A stretch of DNA of 64,000 nt, taken from the NCBI GenBank assembly GCA_028386065.3, contig JAKUCV010007371.1:47675-111674 (forward strand). Direction: 5' to 3'. A model generated the notes under the pieces. The model saw nothing but the letters and a program-made list of their open reading frames with translations, was not told the DNA's origin and did not search any database. Positions 47,425-60,256 of this stretch are shown piece by piece (the first letter of the stretch is position 1; the number at the start of each line of letters is the position of its first letter). Both the position numbers and the translations under genes were made by a program. The stretch comes from Turnera subulata. Lineage: Eukaryota > Streptophyta > Magnoliopsida > Malpighiales > Passifloraceae.

Positions 47425-48120
47425 CTAGTTTTTCTACACGTGCGATGCATATATTATTTTTATAATTTTAAAAGATTATTATATGATAATAAATAGTTTT
47501 TCTTTTCCATAATTTTTAAATTTTGATAATTATTTTGTATAATATTATTCTATAACAAACATATATTTTTACCTTTCATTTACTGCCATTACCTTAATTC
47601 CATAAAATTTATATTAATTATTTTTAATTTTTTATGTAGCATGATATATTTTCAAAATTTATATTAAATCTCAATGATTTCTATTTTCTTACATATATAT
47701 CTTATTTATTTTGATATATAAGATATCATAATATATTTTAAAAAAATTTTAAAGTCAATATGAAGATAATTGTTTTATTCAATTTATTTGATGCTTTCAT
47801 CTTATTAGATAATTTCAATAACTTCGAGCATATCCCTCATGAGTTCTCACGATTATTCTTCTTCATAGTCATTGTTCTAATTTGTAATTTTTGCGAGTTA
47901 TGTTTTTGTAGTAATCTATAAGGTAATTTTATTATTTAATAAAGAAGGTAATTTTATTAATTTGCTGACTTTATACTGTAAGAGAATTATTATAATAGAC
48001 TACATGTCATTCATTATTGTATGACGTATCACTCATTATTTATTATTAATAATATAATATTAAATAAGAATATTTTAGTCTTTCAATTTAGGGAGGTCAT
48101 GCTTTTATAGATAGTATAGA
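47425..48120 (-). mobile_element. Small non-autonomous Helitron
   Basis: On the minus strand it starts TCTATACTATCTATAAAAG, a standard plant Helitron 5' end. It finishes with GCATCGCACGTG, seven further bases and CTAG at 47428-47425. The base before CTAG on the plus strand is A, as expected; the base at the other side is C where T is expected. AT-rich inside, no coding. Confidence 0.65.
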
Positions 48121-48427
48121 CTAGTAGACTACTCATGCATCACACAACTTGGTTAGTGTTTACTCTTCTAAAATTTTAAAATATTAACTATAATCAACCA
48201 ACTATAATGATTGTGAAAATACAAAAAATAAAATTGATAAAAATTGGAAAAATAAGAATATTCACTTGCGTGAGGATAAACAGAAATAGATTAAAGGCAG
48301 TTATTTGACACTCAATTAAATAAATACCAGATTTAATTAACGAGACTAAATGACTTTTGCTTACTTAATACATACAAAATAAAGAGACTGAGAGAGATTA
48401 AATAAAGAAACTTTATAAGGGTAAGCG

Positions 48428-49506
48428 TAGGGGAGAGCATATAAACCGTCCCGAGCCAACCGACCGATAACCGACGGTATCGGCTCGAAATGTGGAGAAT
48501 TTCAGAGCCTCCCCCCGATAAAACCGTGCCATTAACACCGCAGCAGCTTGTCGGTTGGTTGTGGCCTATACCGTCGGTTATCGGCATAGGCCGTACCGAC
48601 TAAGCCCAGCCACTAGCCAGCCTACAACCTGTCAACCCACACACACCCACAGTCCAAAGTCCAAACCTTTAAGAGAAAAACCCAACCCAAAAAACTCAAA
48701 TCTCAACCCAAACCCAAACATAAAACTTCACGTACACACCCGACAAAACACACTCTCTCTATTTTTTTTCTCTCCCTCTTTCTTTCAACCAATTCTCTCG
48801 TCTCTCTCGTCTCTTCCCAAAAAATCCACCCCTCGCCACAATCGACCAACAATAGTTGGTGTTGCAGCCACCCATAACCACCCACCATGTACGTTGTCTC
48901 TCTCGAGCTCGATCAGGTCTTCGTTCGCGGCGGCGATGGCCGCCTTTGCCCAGTGCCCACCCCTGTTCGGTGGAGGAGATATTAGTGGGTCTGAGTTTTG
49001 GAATGAGGAGAGGGTTCATGCATTGGGATTTTGGTTGCGTTTGGGGTCTGATTTGATAGGTAAGGGTTTCATGTTACTCAAATTTGATGCCTGATTTAAT
49101 CCTCAATTCCCAAATTTTAATCAAAACCTAATACCCAAATTCCCAAATCGAAACCTTAATGCCCAAATTTCCATGCCAATTGTTCAGTATATGTAAGCAT
49201 ATGTATCTTATTTTGTTATAATCATTTGTAATCTGTTTGTTTAATCGTTGTTGGATACTGGATATTGATTAATACATTTGCAAATTTATTCTGTATTTAT
49301 TATTTTTATTCTGAGAAGTAAGGTGCTTTAAGGATTTCGGTTAATGCCGATGCCGACCAAACCGACGTCGGTATTAATCGGTATCATGCCGATCGGCACA
49401 AGGAGAAATACGGCACGGCATCGGTCGGAAAATAGGGCAGTAGGAAAAGTCATACCGATCCCTTATCGGCACGGTATGTGCCGTACCGACCGATTGCTCA
49501 CCCCTA
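48428..49506. mobile_element. hAT-like non-autonomous element (second copy) with gene-like interior
   Basis: A perfect 8-base TSD GGTAAGCG (48420-48427 and 49507-49514) flanks ends TAGGGGAGAGCA and, inverted, TAGGGGTGAGCA. Subterminal CCGACCG/CGGTCGG and TACCG/CGGTA motifs fill both sides. The interior has a 179-codon plus-strand open frame (48555-49094). Its first half is proline/asparagine-rich and its second half reads MAAFAQCPPLFGGGD near an apparent leader-exon context. That may be a captured gene fragment; I do not recognise it. Confidence 0.8.
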
Positions 49507-49828
49507 GGTAAGCGAGTAAGGGAGACTGTATTCGAAGAGAAAAAAATGATAAAAAATTATTTTAAAATTATGATCTAAATCTTATAGTCTAAATCTTATT
49601 AATCTTATAAAAATTTTTTTAAAAAAATTCTAGTCACCAATTAAGATATAAATCTTATCACATAAAATTTGAAATCCGTGAAAGTTTTTTTTTGTTTTAG
49701 ATAAACTTAGATGTTAATATAAATATATATGTCAAATTTTGAATGTTCATAACTACTCTTAAAAACTTTTGCATGTCATTACAATATTTCTTCCCGAATC
49801 TTATGTGTCAGCGGTTTTTAAGAGGATA

Positions 49829-49851
49829 CTTATATATATATATATATATAT
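49829..49851. repeat. TA dinucleotide microsatellite
   Basis: About eleven TA repeats directly left of the LTR at 49857. Confidence 0.85.
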
Positions 49852-49856
49852 GTATG

Positions 49857-51447
49857 TGTGAACACCCAAATTTGACCCATGAAGATTCTATTGAGATTAG
49901 ACTCCAGACATATTTAAATCATAAGATTGATAAGTTCGTCTTGGGTTGAAGCATGGATGAGGTTTAATTTTAATAGTATTTATACGTTATAGTAATTAAG
50001 ACTTTTATATGCCTACGATTAACGAGACGATTTAATCATAGGACATGTTAAGGACTAAATTGCTAAAATATATTTTATCTCATTAAATTTGGGCTTGTTT
50101 ATTTATTGAACCCAATTATATTTATTTTTGGGTTGAAGATAAATGTAAGGGTCCAATTTAATAAGGTATGGACTTTTCTTCAAAGTTGCACAGCCCATTA
50201 ACACCTTGCTTGCAGACAAATTTAGCTGTGATTTTCGTGGAAAATCAGAGTTAAATCATTCCTTAATAGCAAGAATGTTTTTTGTATGATTTTGGCTTAA
50301 AATGAGGAATCAATGTGTAATTAGTCAATTAGGAGATGATTGAGCGGAGTAGTAATCAAGAAAACAGAGGATTCTGAGCAGTCTATGGGTTAATTACGCG
50401 GTAGGATCAATTAGGGAGGAATTAGGGGAGAATCGGGACCGAAAAAGGAAAGAACGGGTGAAACGCGTAGGCGCGGGCGGTCATCGCCTGGGCGATATTC
50501 CACCCATGACCGCCCGGCCTGGCTGTCATCCATAGGATGACCGCCGGCCATGGCGGTCATGCACCTCCAGAAACGCGTTTTCTCCCCGATTTTCGCCCGT
50601 AATCTGATTCTACTCGATTTTGGCCCAGATTTTTTGCCATTACCTTGGACATTAAGTTGGTCCACGCCCCTAGGCCACCCATAACACTATAGATAGGACC
50701 CTCCTCTCACATTTCAGGGGACACACATTCTATTACACAAACACTCTTCAAAAAGCTTTGAAGCTTGGAGAAACTCTACCTCTCCAAGCTTAAGAAACAG
50801 TTTCATAGGCAAAACTCTGGTAGAATTTTGTGGGTAGCATCATCCATTGAAGGCAGTAAGAGGGGAGAATCAAGAAGAACTCCAAGATTGAGTTGAAAAG
50901 TGGAAGGAAATTGTGTGGAAGGCCCAACCCAAACCAAGGAGCTAGAGGAGGGCTACAAGAGGTAATCCTAATCCCTTTTTGTCTGACCAATTATTGTTGA
51001 GATGTTGATGTTGATGATGATGTGATTGTTGTGATGCCATGTCAAGAACTAAGTGGGCTTTGAACCCGGTCGCCGGGGTACGTAGGTGGTTTCTAGTGGT
51101 GGAAACTCAAGCCCAATCTTCTTCTTCTCCCCTTTCTTTTTAATATTCAGCTATTATGCGTTTTGGTGCTCACACTTGCACAAGGCATACAAAGTCCTCT
51201 AATTGCACAAAGTTTCGTCCCAACATGGATGGGTTCCTAACACCTTCCCATCCATGACGAATCTCCAGGTCCAGCATCTTTGGTTCGCTAATCAGTTGCC
51301 TAAATGGAGTCACATGAAGGGTTTTTCCTAAGTTTTTGTCCCTTAATAAAATTTGGGTGGCGACTTCAAAGATGCTGGATGATGGTTATGAAGAAGGTGT
51401 AAGAGAGAGATGAATAGGCCCAAGTGATTTTGGGTCGGGTATTCACA
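49857..51447 (+). mobile_element. Ogre/Tat-like solo LTR (tentative lineage)
   Basis: The ends TGTGAACACCC and GGGTATTCACA are imperfect inverted copies, about 1.6 kb apart. A TATA-like CACTATAGATAGGACC lies at about 50685, followed by a leader-like CTTCAAAAAGCTTTGAAG region. That layout and the TGTGAACACCC terminus recall Tat/Ogre LTRs. No internal region and no clean TSD (GTATG versus GATAG) were seen. Confidence 0.55.
50475..50560. repeat. Cluster of GC-rich hairpins around GCGGTCAT
   Basis: Four overlapping inverted repeats: GGGCGGTCAT/ATGACCGCCC (50475-50484, 50506-50515), ATCGCC/GGCGAT (50483-50496), TCATCC/GGATGA (50526-50540) and ATGACCGCC/GGCGGTCAT (50537-50560). They sit about 125 bases upstream of the TATA-like box of the LTR. 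Confidence 0.75.
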
Positions 51448-51699
51448 GATAGATTATCTTCTCTTTAAAAAATAATTATCAAATTATGCAAATATAAATA
51501 TAAATTTAATCAATTTATGAAAAAAATATGTAAGAAAGGTAATAGTGATTCTTCCTTAATTTTTAAATTACTTTTTTTTTTTGAAAATTAAAGTCAATTT
51601 CATTAAGAAAGCCAATCTAGAGTAAAGACTCTAGTGAGTACAACAGTAATAGTGTATCAGTGGTACACAACAGAATAGGAGTAAAGTCCTAAGAAGCAA

Positions 51700-52693
51700 A
51701 ACTATTCAGGGAACTTAATTCCCCAATTAACACAAAGAGATTTAACATTTGGAGAAGCAGGACAACTCTTTAAAGACTTCATATTGCAAAATCTCAATTG
51801 CAATTCAGAGCGAATGTCAGTAAAAATGCTAGTTGGTGAACGGTGATAGCTGGTAAAGTATCTCCTATTGCGCTCCCACCATATATGATAGATACTTGCA
51901 TTTCATGCTAGTCTTAAGACCAAAGAACGGATGGATTTCTTCTACAGATGGCAGACAGCCAAGAAAACTCTAATGGCCAACTTCCAATAGGTTTAAATGT
52001 AGAGCAGAGCAAGTTAAACCAGACCTCAGAGGAAAATGGGCACTCAAAAAATAGATGATCACATGTCTCATCACATTGGGAGCAAAGCAGGCAAGAAGAA
52101 TCAGAAGTGACACCCCATTTTCTTAATCTATCTCGAGTAGTGAGACGATTAAGGATAGCAAGCCACCCGATGAAGCTGTGCTTAGGGATAAAACAGGAAG
52201 ACCACAGTAGCTTGAACCATGATACACGAGTGCCTTTCTGCTGTATAAATTCCCAAGCACTATGAATTGTAAATTGGCCAGATGGAGAAAGAGTCCATTG
52301 CAATTGATCCGAGAGAGAAGATGGGGAGATAGCTGCAGTCGCTTCAGCCTGTAATTGGTTGACTAAAGTAAGCCTAGAAGTAGGCCAGGACCATGTGCCA
52401 TTTGCAATTAATGCACTTATAGGCACGTGTAATGGAATCTTTGAACCAGATAGTATCTGGGCAGAAATTAATGGCTGCAGGTTTCCACGTGGGTGCCAGG
52501 TATCCCACCAGACATGAGTGCATTCACCATTGCCAATTATGTGAAAGATTGCAGAAGGGAAGGAATTTCTGACCTTAAGTATTTTCCTAAAGCTCCAGGA
52601 ACAATCTGTAGGGACAGATAGACTCCACAAGCTGCGATGTTTAAGTATGTAGGTATGAACCCACGCCACCCATAAGGATCCAGCTTTAAGCAA
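51700..52693 (-). pseudogene. LINE ORF2 C-terminal part with zf-RVT domain
   Basis: The 259-codon frame 52693-51914 has SPSGQFTIHSAWEFIQ, WFKLLWSSCFIPKHSFIGWL and the zinc-binding CLLCSQCDETCDHLFFECPFS, typical of the zf-RVT domain of plant L1 elements. A stop at 51914 interrupts text that continues to about 51700 in the same style (IYHIWWERNRR). Confidence 0.85.
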
Positions 52694-53931
52694 TATATGC
52701 CAAATATTACTAGCAATGCAAGCTACATTCCATTCCTTAAGCTTTTTTATTCCAAGACCTCCTTCTTGTTTAGGAAGAGAGAGAACCGCCCATGAGACCT
52801 TAGCTTTATGAGCATTAGTAGTATCTTTGGACCAGAGGAATGCTGAATACTGCGCTCTATATATGATAAAACTTTTGAGGGCAGAATAAAGACATCAGAC
52901 CAGTAGTTTTGGATGCTAAATAGCATCGAAATTACCAATTGTAACCGTCCAGCAAAGGTCAAGAATTTTGCATTCCAAGAATGGATTCGGGCTAGAATTT
53001 TATCAATCAATGGCCGACAGTGGTTAAAAGATAACTTACCCGAGATTAGAGGAACTCCCAAGTAGCAGACAGGCAAGGTACCATGTTGGAATCCACTAAT
53101 TTGGAGGAATAAGGATATGTGTTCCGCAGAAACACCAGCAAAGAAAAACTTCACTTTTCATGGGATTGAATTGGAGTCCAGATAGAATGTAGAAATCCTG
53201 CAGAAGTTGAGTAAGAGCAGAGGCAGCTTTGAGACTCCCGTCTGAAAAGATCATCAAGTCATCCGCAAAACAAAGGTGAGATACAGGAATAAGTGAACAT
53301 TTAGGATGATAGGGGAGCCTTGAATCTACAGAAGCTTTGTTAAGCATACAAGAGAGAACTTCCATAGCTATAACAAAAAGATACGGAGAAAGAGGGTCTC
53401 CCTGACGCATACCCTTACCTCCTCCAAAGAAACCACATATGGATCCATTTACTGACACTGAAAACATTGCAGTGGTGAGGCAGACCCGAATCCAGTGGAT
53501 AAACTTTTCAAGGAAATCCATAGCTTGAAGGACATTAAGTAGAAAATTCCAATCAACAGAATCAAAGGCTTTGGTTAAATCTATTTTCATAGTGCATCTA
53601 CTGGACACCCCCTTCTTATGGTAATTATGGACTAACTCATGAGCAAGAAGGATATTATCAACAATTCTCCTGCTCGATATGAATGCAGTTTGATTGTCAC
53701 TAATCAGTGAGGGAAGGCATTTTTTAATTCTATTGGCTAGAACTTTAGAGATGCACTTGTATAGTGTGGAGCAACAAGCAATGGGGCGATAATCAGTGAT
53801 CTTTTGAGCAATAGGAATTTTAGGAATAAGACTAATAATGGTGGAATTGATACCTTTAAGAAGTTTTCCAGAGGTAAAAAATTCCTGAACTGCAGCAACT
53901 ACATCAGTGCCAATAATATCCCAGGCTGTAG
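52694..53931 (-). pseudogene. LINE ORF2 reverse transcriptase
   Basis: The reverse transcriptase motifs appear in order: text like PIACCSTLYKCISKVLANRI upstream of 53608, MKIDLTKAFDSVDWNFL, GMRQGDPLSPYLFVIAMEVLS and the catalytic FADDLMIFSDGS (near 53240). A frame change at about 53096-53154 moves the thumb region (LQISGFQHGTLPVCYLGVPL) into another frame. Confidence 0.85.
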
Positions 53932-55334
53932 TTAAAAACTCAGCCGTATATCCATCAGGTTCGGGGATTTTTTCCTGCCAAGAGCAAACATTGCACTTTT
54001 GATTTCAGCCGAGGTAACATCAGCTACTAGGGAGTGAGACTGAGAGTCTGAAACCTTGTGATGGAGAAGTGATTTGAAATAAGAAACAGATTCAGTGTTC
54101 ACTACAGGATTTTTCTGCCCCAAGAAAGAAGAAAAATGATGAACTATATGATCCTTGAGTTGGGAAGCATCAGTCAACAGCACACCAGACGGTGACATTA
54201 AGGATCTAATAGTGTTCCTTGCTTTCCTAACTTTTACTGCATTGTGGAAGAACTTGGTATTGGAATCACCACAAGTTAGCCAAGAAATTCTAGATCTTTG
54301 TCTCATAAATGACTCCTCTGCAAGCTTCAATTCAGAAAGATGTTTGGCTAAGACCACGCTCAGCAAGTAAGAGATCAGTTGACATTACACCACCAGAAAG
54401 AATTTGGAGTTGAATAGATGATAGCTCCTGCTCAACCACTGCAATTTTCTGTGATAAGTCACCAAAAGCATGTTTATGCAATTTCTTTAGCTCCTACTTT
54501 AGCATTTTCAGTTTTTGCCATAATTTGAACATTGCAAAGCCTTCAGTTGGAGAAGACCAAATAGAAGCAACAGTGGAAAGAAAGGAAGAGTGGGTGGTTC
54601 AAAAATTACAGAATTTGAAAGGTTTAGGGCCAGAGACAATTGAAACTTGTGTGGTGAGTAAAATGGGACAGTGATCTGAGGTTTCAGAACTTAAAAATTG
54701 AGTTGTACTATTAGGAAAAGAGTTGTACCAGCCAGTATTGACAAGCAAACGATCAAGTTTTCTGAGTATAGGGTTATCTAGTTGGTGACTGGACCAAATG
54801 AAGTAAGGGCCAGAATAAGGGTGGTCAAATAGACAATTTGATCACAAACAAGAAGAAAATTGGAGAATATCAGGGAGAATATGTGAGGTAGGAGAGCTTG
54901 ATTCAGCAGGTCGAAGAACAATGTTAAAATCCCCAAGCAAAGAACAAGGGGAAGAACCAACAACAGTAGCAAAGCGAGAAATACTAGGAAAAAGGATGGA
55001 GCGACGAGCAGGAGCCTGATTAGCACCATAAATAAAAGAAATGAGAGAAGAAAACTGCTCACTTAGACATGAGACAAAACAGTGCAAAGCTTGATCATTA
55101 CTATCAATAACAGAAATGTTAACTTTGGCAGACCAGAGGAGCCAAATACGACCTAACCGAGCATGAGTATAATTACTAGCAAAACTCCAAGAAGAAAAGA
55201 AATCTTTCCTAATGCCAGAGACTTGTGTCAACTGAATTCTAGTTTCAACTAGATAAACTGTGTAAAAGATGCAAAACTGCCTTACGCTTCTGGGGATCAT
55301 TTAGACCCCGCACATTCCATGTCAAGCACCGCAT
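53932..55334 (-). pseudogene. LINE ORF2 endonuclease and linker
   Basis: ORF2 appears to start at 55334 with MRCLTWNVRGLNDPQKRKAV, the N-terminus of L1 apurinic-type endonucleases (WNxRG). A frame change near 55260 leads into VETRIQ and then SLLGDFNIVLRP, the catalytic GDFN region. Further breaks follow at 54778-55062. 53932-54366 encodes the linker with ISWLTCGDSNTKFFHNAV. The enzyme would nick target DNA for reverse transcription; this copy is dead. Confidence 0.8.
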
Positions 55335-55447
55335 TATGTTGGTAAAGAGAGAGGAACATCATTCCCTTTAGGGCCAATATGGACAGGTTTAGCATTCCTT
55401 CTATGCCCACTTTTTGGCTTATTTTCTTTTGCCACTTTTTGGCTTAC

Positions 55448-56763
55448 TTAGACTACACCAACAGAAGCAACAGGAGCATTCCTAGCAACATCAGCAGGAA
55501 TATTAGGAGGAGAAGGCACAATAGTTGCATTAGTAGGAGAAGTTGTAGAGGAAGAAGCAACAGACACAGTAACACAAGCAATAGAATGATTCAAATTAGC
55601 ACCAGCAGGAACTGTAGGAATTTTAGGAATTTGAGATGGCAGAGGGGCATTAGAGAGGACATCCTTGGGACTGACTGCAACTATAGGCTGAGTGGGCATA
55701 GAAGCAGACTGCAATGGGGCAGAAGCAGCAGTCTTCAAGGCAATATGTTCAACTACCGGGAGTGGTGGCGATTGCACAGCAGTAGTTTTAGGGATCCATT
55801 GCTTAGCTGTTGGACGATTAGAAGAGCAGGCTAATTGGTCATGCCCCCATTGATTGCATGAATCACAAAGTTGTGGTTTCCATGAATACTGAACACCAAT
55901 TGAACAAAGCACACCATCAAGATTAACAAGCAATTTTGAAAGCAAAGGCTTAGCGAAGTCAACATCGATACAAATATTGACGCGATCAGTTTTAAGCATC
56001 CTTGAACAATCCTTATCCATATGCAATGGCCTGCCAATAGCACTGGCGAGGTAACTCAAGCCTTCACGAGTGGTGAGCTCTAATGGTACATTACTAAGTT
56101 GTACCCAGACCGGCAGAACTGGAGAGGATACATCTAGTTTTTGAATATTAGAGTCCCATACCCGGAGAATCAAAGGGATACCGTTAACATGCCACGGGCC
56201 ACCATTAAGAGCACGGGATAGAGAGGCATCAGTGGGAAATTGGAAGAGAAACATACCAGCCTTATAAGCAGCAACTGAAATGGGTCCATCACGCCCCATA
56301 ACTTGTTAGCAATAAAATGAATGAAGCCTTGCTTAGGAGCAGTAACAAGAAATTGGCCACCAAGGCACAGAGAAAACTTCTTACGCCCCGCTGCAACAAT
56401 AGAAGTAGGGAGTTGCAGTATCGATGCATCACCATCAAAGACAGGCGAGATATAATCCAAAGTGTGTCGAGCATTACCCGCTTTAACGGTACTAGCCCAA
56501 GAGACTGGTACTTCAGGAGCAGACTTAACCTCAGGCACAGGCACCAATTGAGGATCAGAGACCGGTAAAGTGTGAGAGGAAGTCACTTCCGAAACAGAAT
56601 CCCTAGGAGCAAGAGCAATCGCAGCGATGTTCTTACCCTTGGAAGCCCGAAGATTGGGTGCTAGCAATTGATCCATAGAGCCAAAATCAAGCACCAGATC
56701 AGATTTATCACAGACAGCACCAGAGGAATCCAATAAAGAGGTATAGCTCTCCCCGATCGCCAT
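55448..56763 (-). pseudogene. LINE ORF1, RNA-binding protein with DUF4283 and CCHC knuckle
   Basis: It starts at 56763 with MAIGESYTSLLDSSG and breaks at a run of four G (56294-56297), where one base appears to be missing. The second frame (56299-55448) completes a DUF4283-like region (MFLFQFPTDASLSRALNGGP, WVQLSNVPLELTTREGLSY) and the zinc knuckle CDSCNQWGHDQLAC. It then ends in a proline/alanine-rich tail. The total is about 438 codons. Plant L1 ORF1 proteins of this type coat the element RNA. Confidence 0.85.
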
Positions 56764-57402
56764 AAGCGTGAGGATCGAGCCTACTCCAGCGTGAAAACGT
56801 GATTAGACTCTCAAAACACGATTAGGAAGAAGAATCACAGGAAATAAGAGAGATCCGCGAGTGATTTCCAGTGAAATCTCGTTATAGGAACTAAGATTTC
56901 AAATAAAAATTAGAGAGAAAAAGAAGAGAGAGAAACTCGCGACAATAACAACTAGAACTCAAAGAAAATTACTTTTTCATCTTTCCTCCTTTTATGATTG
57001 TCCACATATTTTCAAACTAGAAGTTTACTATTATATAGTGTAAGTTTCAATGTTTTATGTTTCCATTGCTTAAAAAAAATGTTTTATATTTCCAAAAAAA
57101 ACATTATATTCATACTATATATTAAAGCTAGCCGATGGAGTTACTGTAGATTAGGTTTACTGGGGTGATTTGGAGGTGAGTAAAGGTTGGACTGTTATTG
57201 GTCAGTTTGGTTTTTATATTGTACGGTTTTGTTGTGGTGTAGCAAATCTTTTATAACTGTATCACTTCTTAATATTTTGCCACATGTACTAAAGAAGTGT
57301 CGTAGCTCCAGAATAATGGTGCCATGCGTATGGCCCATTACTTTCCACGAACAGTTCTTCTACAACGATTTCTTATCAAGTAATCCATCTCTTTCCCTTC
57401 CC

Positions 57403-57410
57403 TATAAATA
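57403..57410 (+). promoter_or_regulatory. TATA box of copy B transcription unit
   Basis: TATAAATA, matching 9175-9182, lies about 95 bases upstream of the first donor site (ACATAG|GTATGTG). Confidence 0.5.
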
Positions 57411-57587
57411 AGAGATCTTTGGATCTTTTGCAATTCACCTTCAGCAGGAAACATGAATGTTTGTTAGGATACTAGAATACGGGAGTTCCAATTTTCAACA
57501 TAGGTATGTGAGATTTTTTATTTTCATTATATTATTTATCTTTTTTAAATTGAACGATAAATTTTTTTATTAGGGAGAATCTACTGT

Positions 57588-57707
57588 CATGGCTTTCCTT
57601 TCTGATATCTTTCAATTATGAAAGAGGTTGTTATCGTATTATTCATGGTTTTCCTTTCTGATATCTTCCAATTATGAAAGAGAGGTTGTTATCGTATTTT
57701 TCATTAA
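57588..57707. repeat. 56-base direct duplication in the intron
   Basis: CATGG(C/T)TTTCCTTTCTGATATC...GAGGTTGTTATCGTATT occurs at 57588 and 57644. Confidence 0.8.
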
Positions 57708-58657
57708 CTTTCCTTTGTGTAACAGTTTGTGGTAATTAGCGTACAAGGTGGGACATCAAGAAACACCCCATGCGAAAGAAATTCTCCTGTACTAAAAAAA
57801 CGTGATAGAAATCTTACTTTATATTTATCGTTTAACCTCTCAATTTATTTGGCAATGAAAAGATTGAATAAAGTGATAATGAAAATTATTTTATTTTGTT
57901 TTAATTCATCCCTGTAAGATGAAATAAATCATTTTTATGTGCAAGAGTTATTCTTTTAAAAAATCTCATCAAGAAAATATTAAAGATCCCATGGCTGAAG
58001 CATATACACGATAAGAACAACGGTGTTGGGAAAAAAAATTCAAAAATAGCAGTAATATTTTGCGATTGTATATAAGGAAAAAAAAGAATTATGTACCAAA
58101 AAAAATATTTCCAATTGAAAAAAAGATGATCATGCTTATTCGCCGAAAAAGTAGTCTACCTCTCAACGAACCATTCCGAAGAGCATATCAAACAATTCGC
58201 AAAAATTATCCATAAAAATTATTGATGTACAAGTTTCAGTTTGGGCGTAATAATCGAGAAAAAAATTGAGATGGCGACGTACAAATCATATCGACACAAT
58301 TGACGTACAAACTCTTTAAGTTTAATGGGGAGAGTTTCGATTTTTGTGTTTCTGACATGGATCGAAAATAATGTTTCAATTTGTGTTTATGACATGGATC
58401 GAAAATAATCTTTAAAGCGATATTATTCAATGCTTTAAATTTTATCTTTAATTTCTGCATATTTAGAATCTTCACATATTTAGTTTTATTTATCTCTATC
58501 TCTGTATGTTTAATAGTACATATGAAATTGTATTCAAAATTCTTAATCACAAGCTAACTTTTATGTTACACTATGCATTTGATGTCTATAGAAATTATCT
58601 TTTCCAATTAATTTTATAACTAAATAATTTTGATTTTCCCTAATCTATCCAGGTGTT

Positions 58658-59243
58658 ATGGAGCAAGTTACATTATCTTATCGTGGATGTTGAGAGATAC
58701 AACAGAGAAACTTGGTTTGCCTCCTCCGATATATCATGTATTAAAAATTGAAGGAATCAAAGTACCAGCAATTACTGTGGATTTGCGTTCAAGGCTAGGA
58801 ATTGAAGATCTAAAATCATTTGCAACTGTTGAGACATATCTTATAGATGGGGTACTAGAAAATCCAGAGTTGGTAGCTCGAAGAATGATTTAGTTTATTA
58901 TGGGAATATTAAAAGTTGAAATAGTTGACATTAACTATTATGATATGATCCAGTTGCAGGTACATATGCAGGAAGTTAAAAAGGTGAATGTTGGGCTAGA
59001 AAATGCTCTTTGGGATATCACAATTATGGTACAGAATTTGAAGAGAAAAATAGATGAACTGCAGGATATGTGTTCAGCTGTGATGATGCACAATCGACAT
59101 TTTGCTAAACAAGTTTTCACACTTTCTGCACAATTGGAAGAAATTAGTACAATTTTTTGTATGTGGTTAACTGTTGTAATAATGAGAAATTTACTTTTTG
59201 TTACAACTGAGCATAAATGTAATGGATTTCTTTTGGTTCATTA
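58658..59243 (+). pseudogene. Uncharacterised protein, copy B, frameshifted
   Basis: The start ATGGAGCAAGTTACA aligns with the start at 32949 in copy A, but one base is missing after codon 10 and the frame is lost. Later frames give LGLPPPIYHVLKIEGIKVPAITVDL, a TAG at 58891-58893 after VARRMI, then MGILKVEIVDINYYD and a heptad-like tail (LKRKIDELQDM, KQVFTLSAQLEEIST). The tail is longer than in copy A, which suggests the original protein exceeded 144 residues. Function unknown; see copy A for the weak dsRBD-like reading. Confidence 0.5.
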
Positions 59244-59604
59244 AACTTGCAAGTAGTATTTTCATGTTATATTGGGGTTATGTGTTGTATTAAAAATATT
59301 TTTTCAATAAAAAATATTTACATTGTGAACAGAGCTTTAATATTGATATATAATTTACAATTTATAATTAAATTTATTTCTCTTTAGAATTTTTTAATAA
59401 GGTTATTTATGTTTTAAATTCATGTGTTTTTTTTTTCTGGATATTTACTTTCTTTTGGGATTGCCTACAAGTAGATTTTTGCATAAATTTTAATCAACAT
59501 AGAAGAACCAGATAGAAAAAAAATCACTTTATTTGGTATATTTTTTATAATCAGCATTTTATTCATTTAGTAGCTATTTTAGGGATTGATTATAAATAGA
59601 ATTT

Positions 59605-60256
59605 TACACAAAATTTAATAATATGCGAGAACTGAAGATAATTTAATTCGATATATGTGAGGTAGGTACAATTTTATTTGTTTAGTAGTTAGGGAAATTA
59701 TTTTTTCATTTGTTGTCTATGTAATATTCAAGATTATTCTAGCTACATAAAAGAGAGTTAAAAATACTAAAGTAAAATTTAGTTGTTGTTATTAGAATTA
59801 TAGGATGATTTGGCAGATGTTATAGATAGAATTATTTGGTAATTGAAGGTAAAAAAGAAATATTAAGATTTTTTTATTACAATTACATACCAAAATTCCT
59901 CATACATGAAAAGTTTAAATTTTACAATTTTACACAAAATTTAATTAATATGTGAGAAGAAGATAATTTAATTCGATATATGTAAGGTAGGTACAATTTT
60001 ATTTGTTTAGTAGTTAGGGAAATTATCTTTTCATTTGTTGTCTATGTAATTCTCAAGATTATTGTAATTATGCAAAAGAGAATTACACTAAAATTTAGTT
60101 GTTGTTATAAGAATTATATTAGAATTATAGGGTGATTCGGCAGATTTTATAGATATAATTATTTGGTAATTGAAGATGCAAAAGAAATATTAAGGTTTTT
60201 TATTACAATTTTACATACCAAAATTCCTCATACATGAAAAGTTTAAATTTTACACT
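59605..60256. repeat. 326-base tandem duplication
   Basis: TACACAAAATTTAAT...ATATGT(G/A)AGGTAGGTAC...CCTCATACATGAAAAG occurs at 59605-59930 and again at 59931-60256. Copy A has a single copy (about 39690-40010). Confidence 0.8.

Larger units (their letters stand above)
51577..56965 (-). mobile_element. L1-type LINE (non-LTR retrotransposon), near full length
   Basis: The minus-strand element ends in an A tract (T10 at 51572-51582 on the plus strand). AAATTACTTTTT is repeated at 51565-51576 and 56966-56977, a 12-base TSD partly merging with the A tract. ORF1 and ORF2 (endonuclease, reverse transcriptase, zf-RVT) are in the usual order. Several frameshifts and stops disable it. Confidence 0.85.

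Noticed and set aside
49857..51447. A TSD for the Ogre/Tat-like LTR
   Set aside because: GTATG and GATAG do not match, so the exact ends remain uncertain by a few bases.
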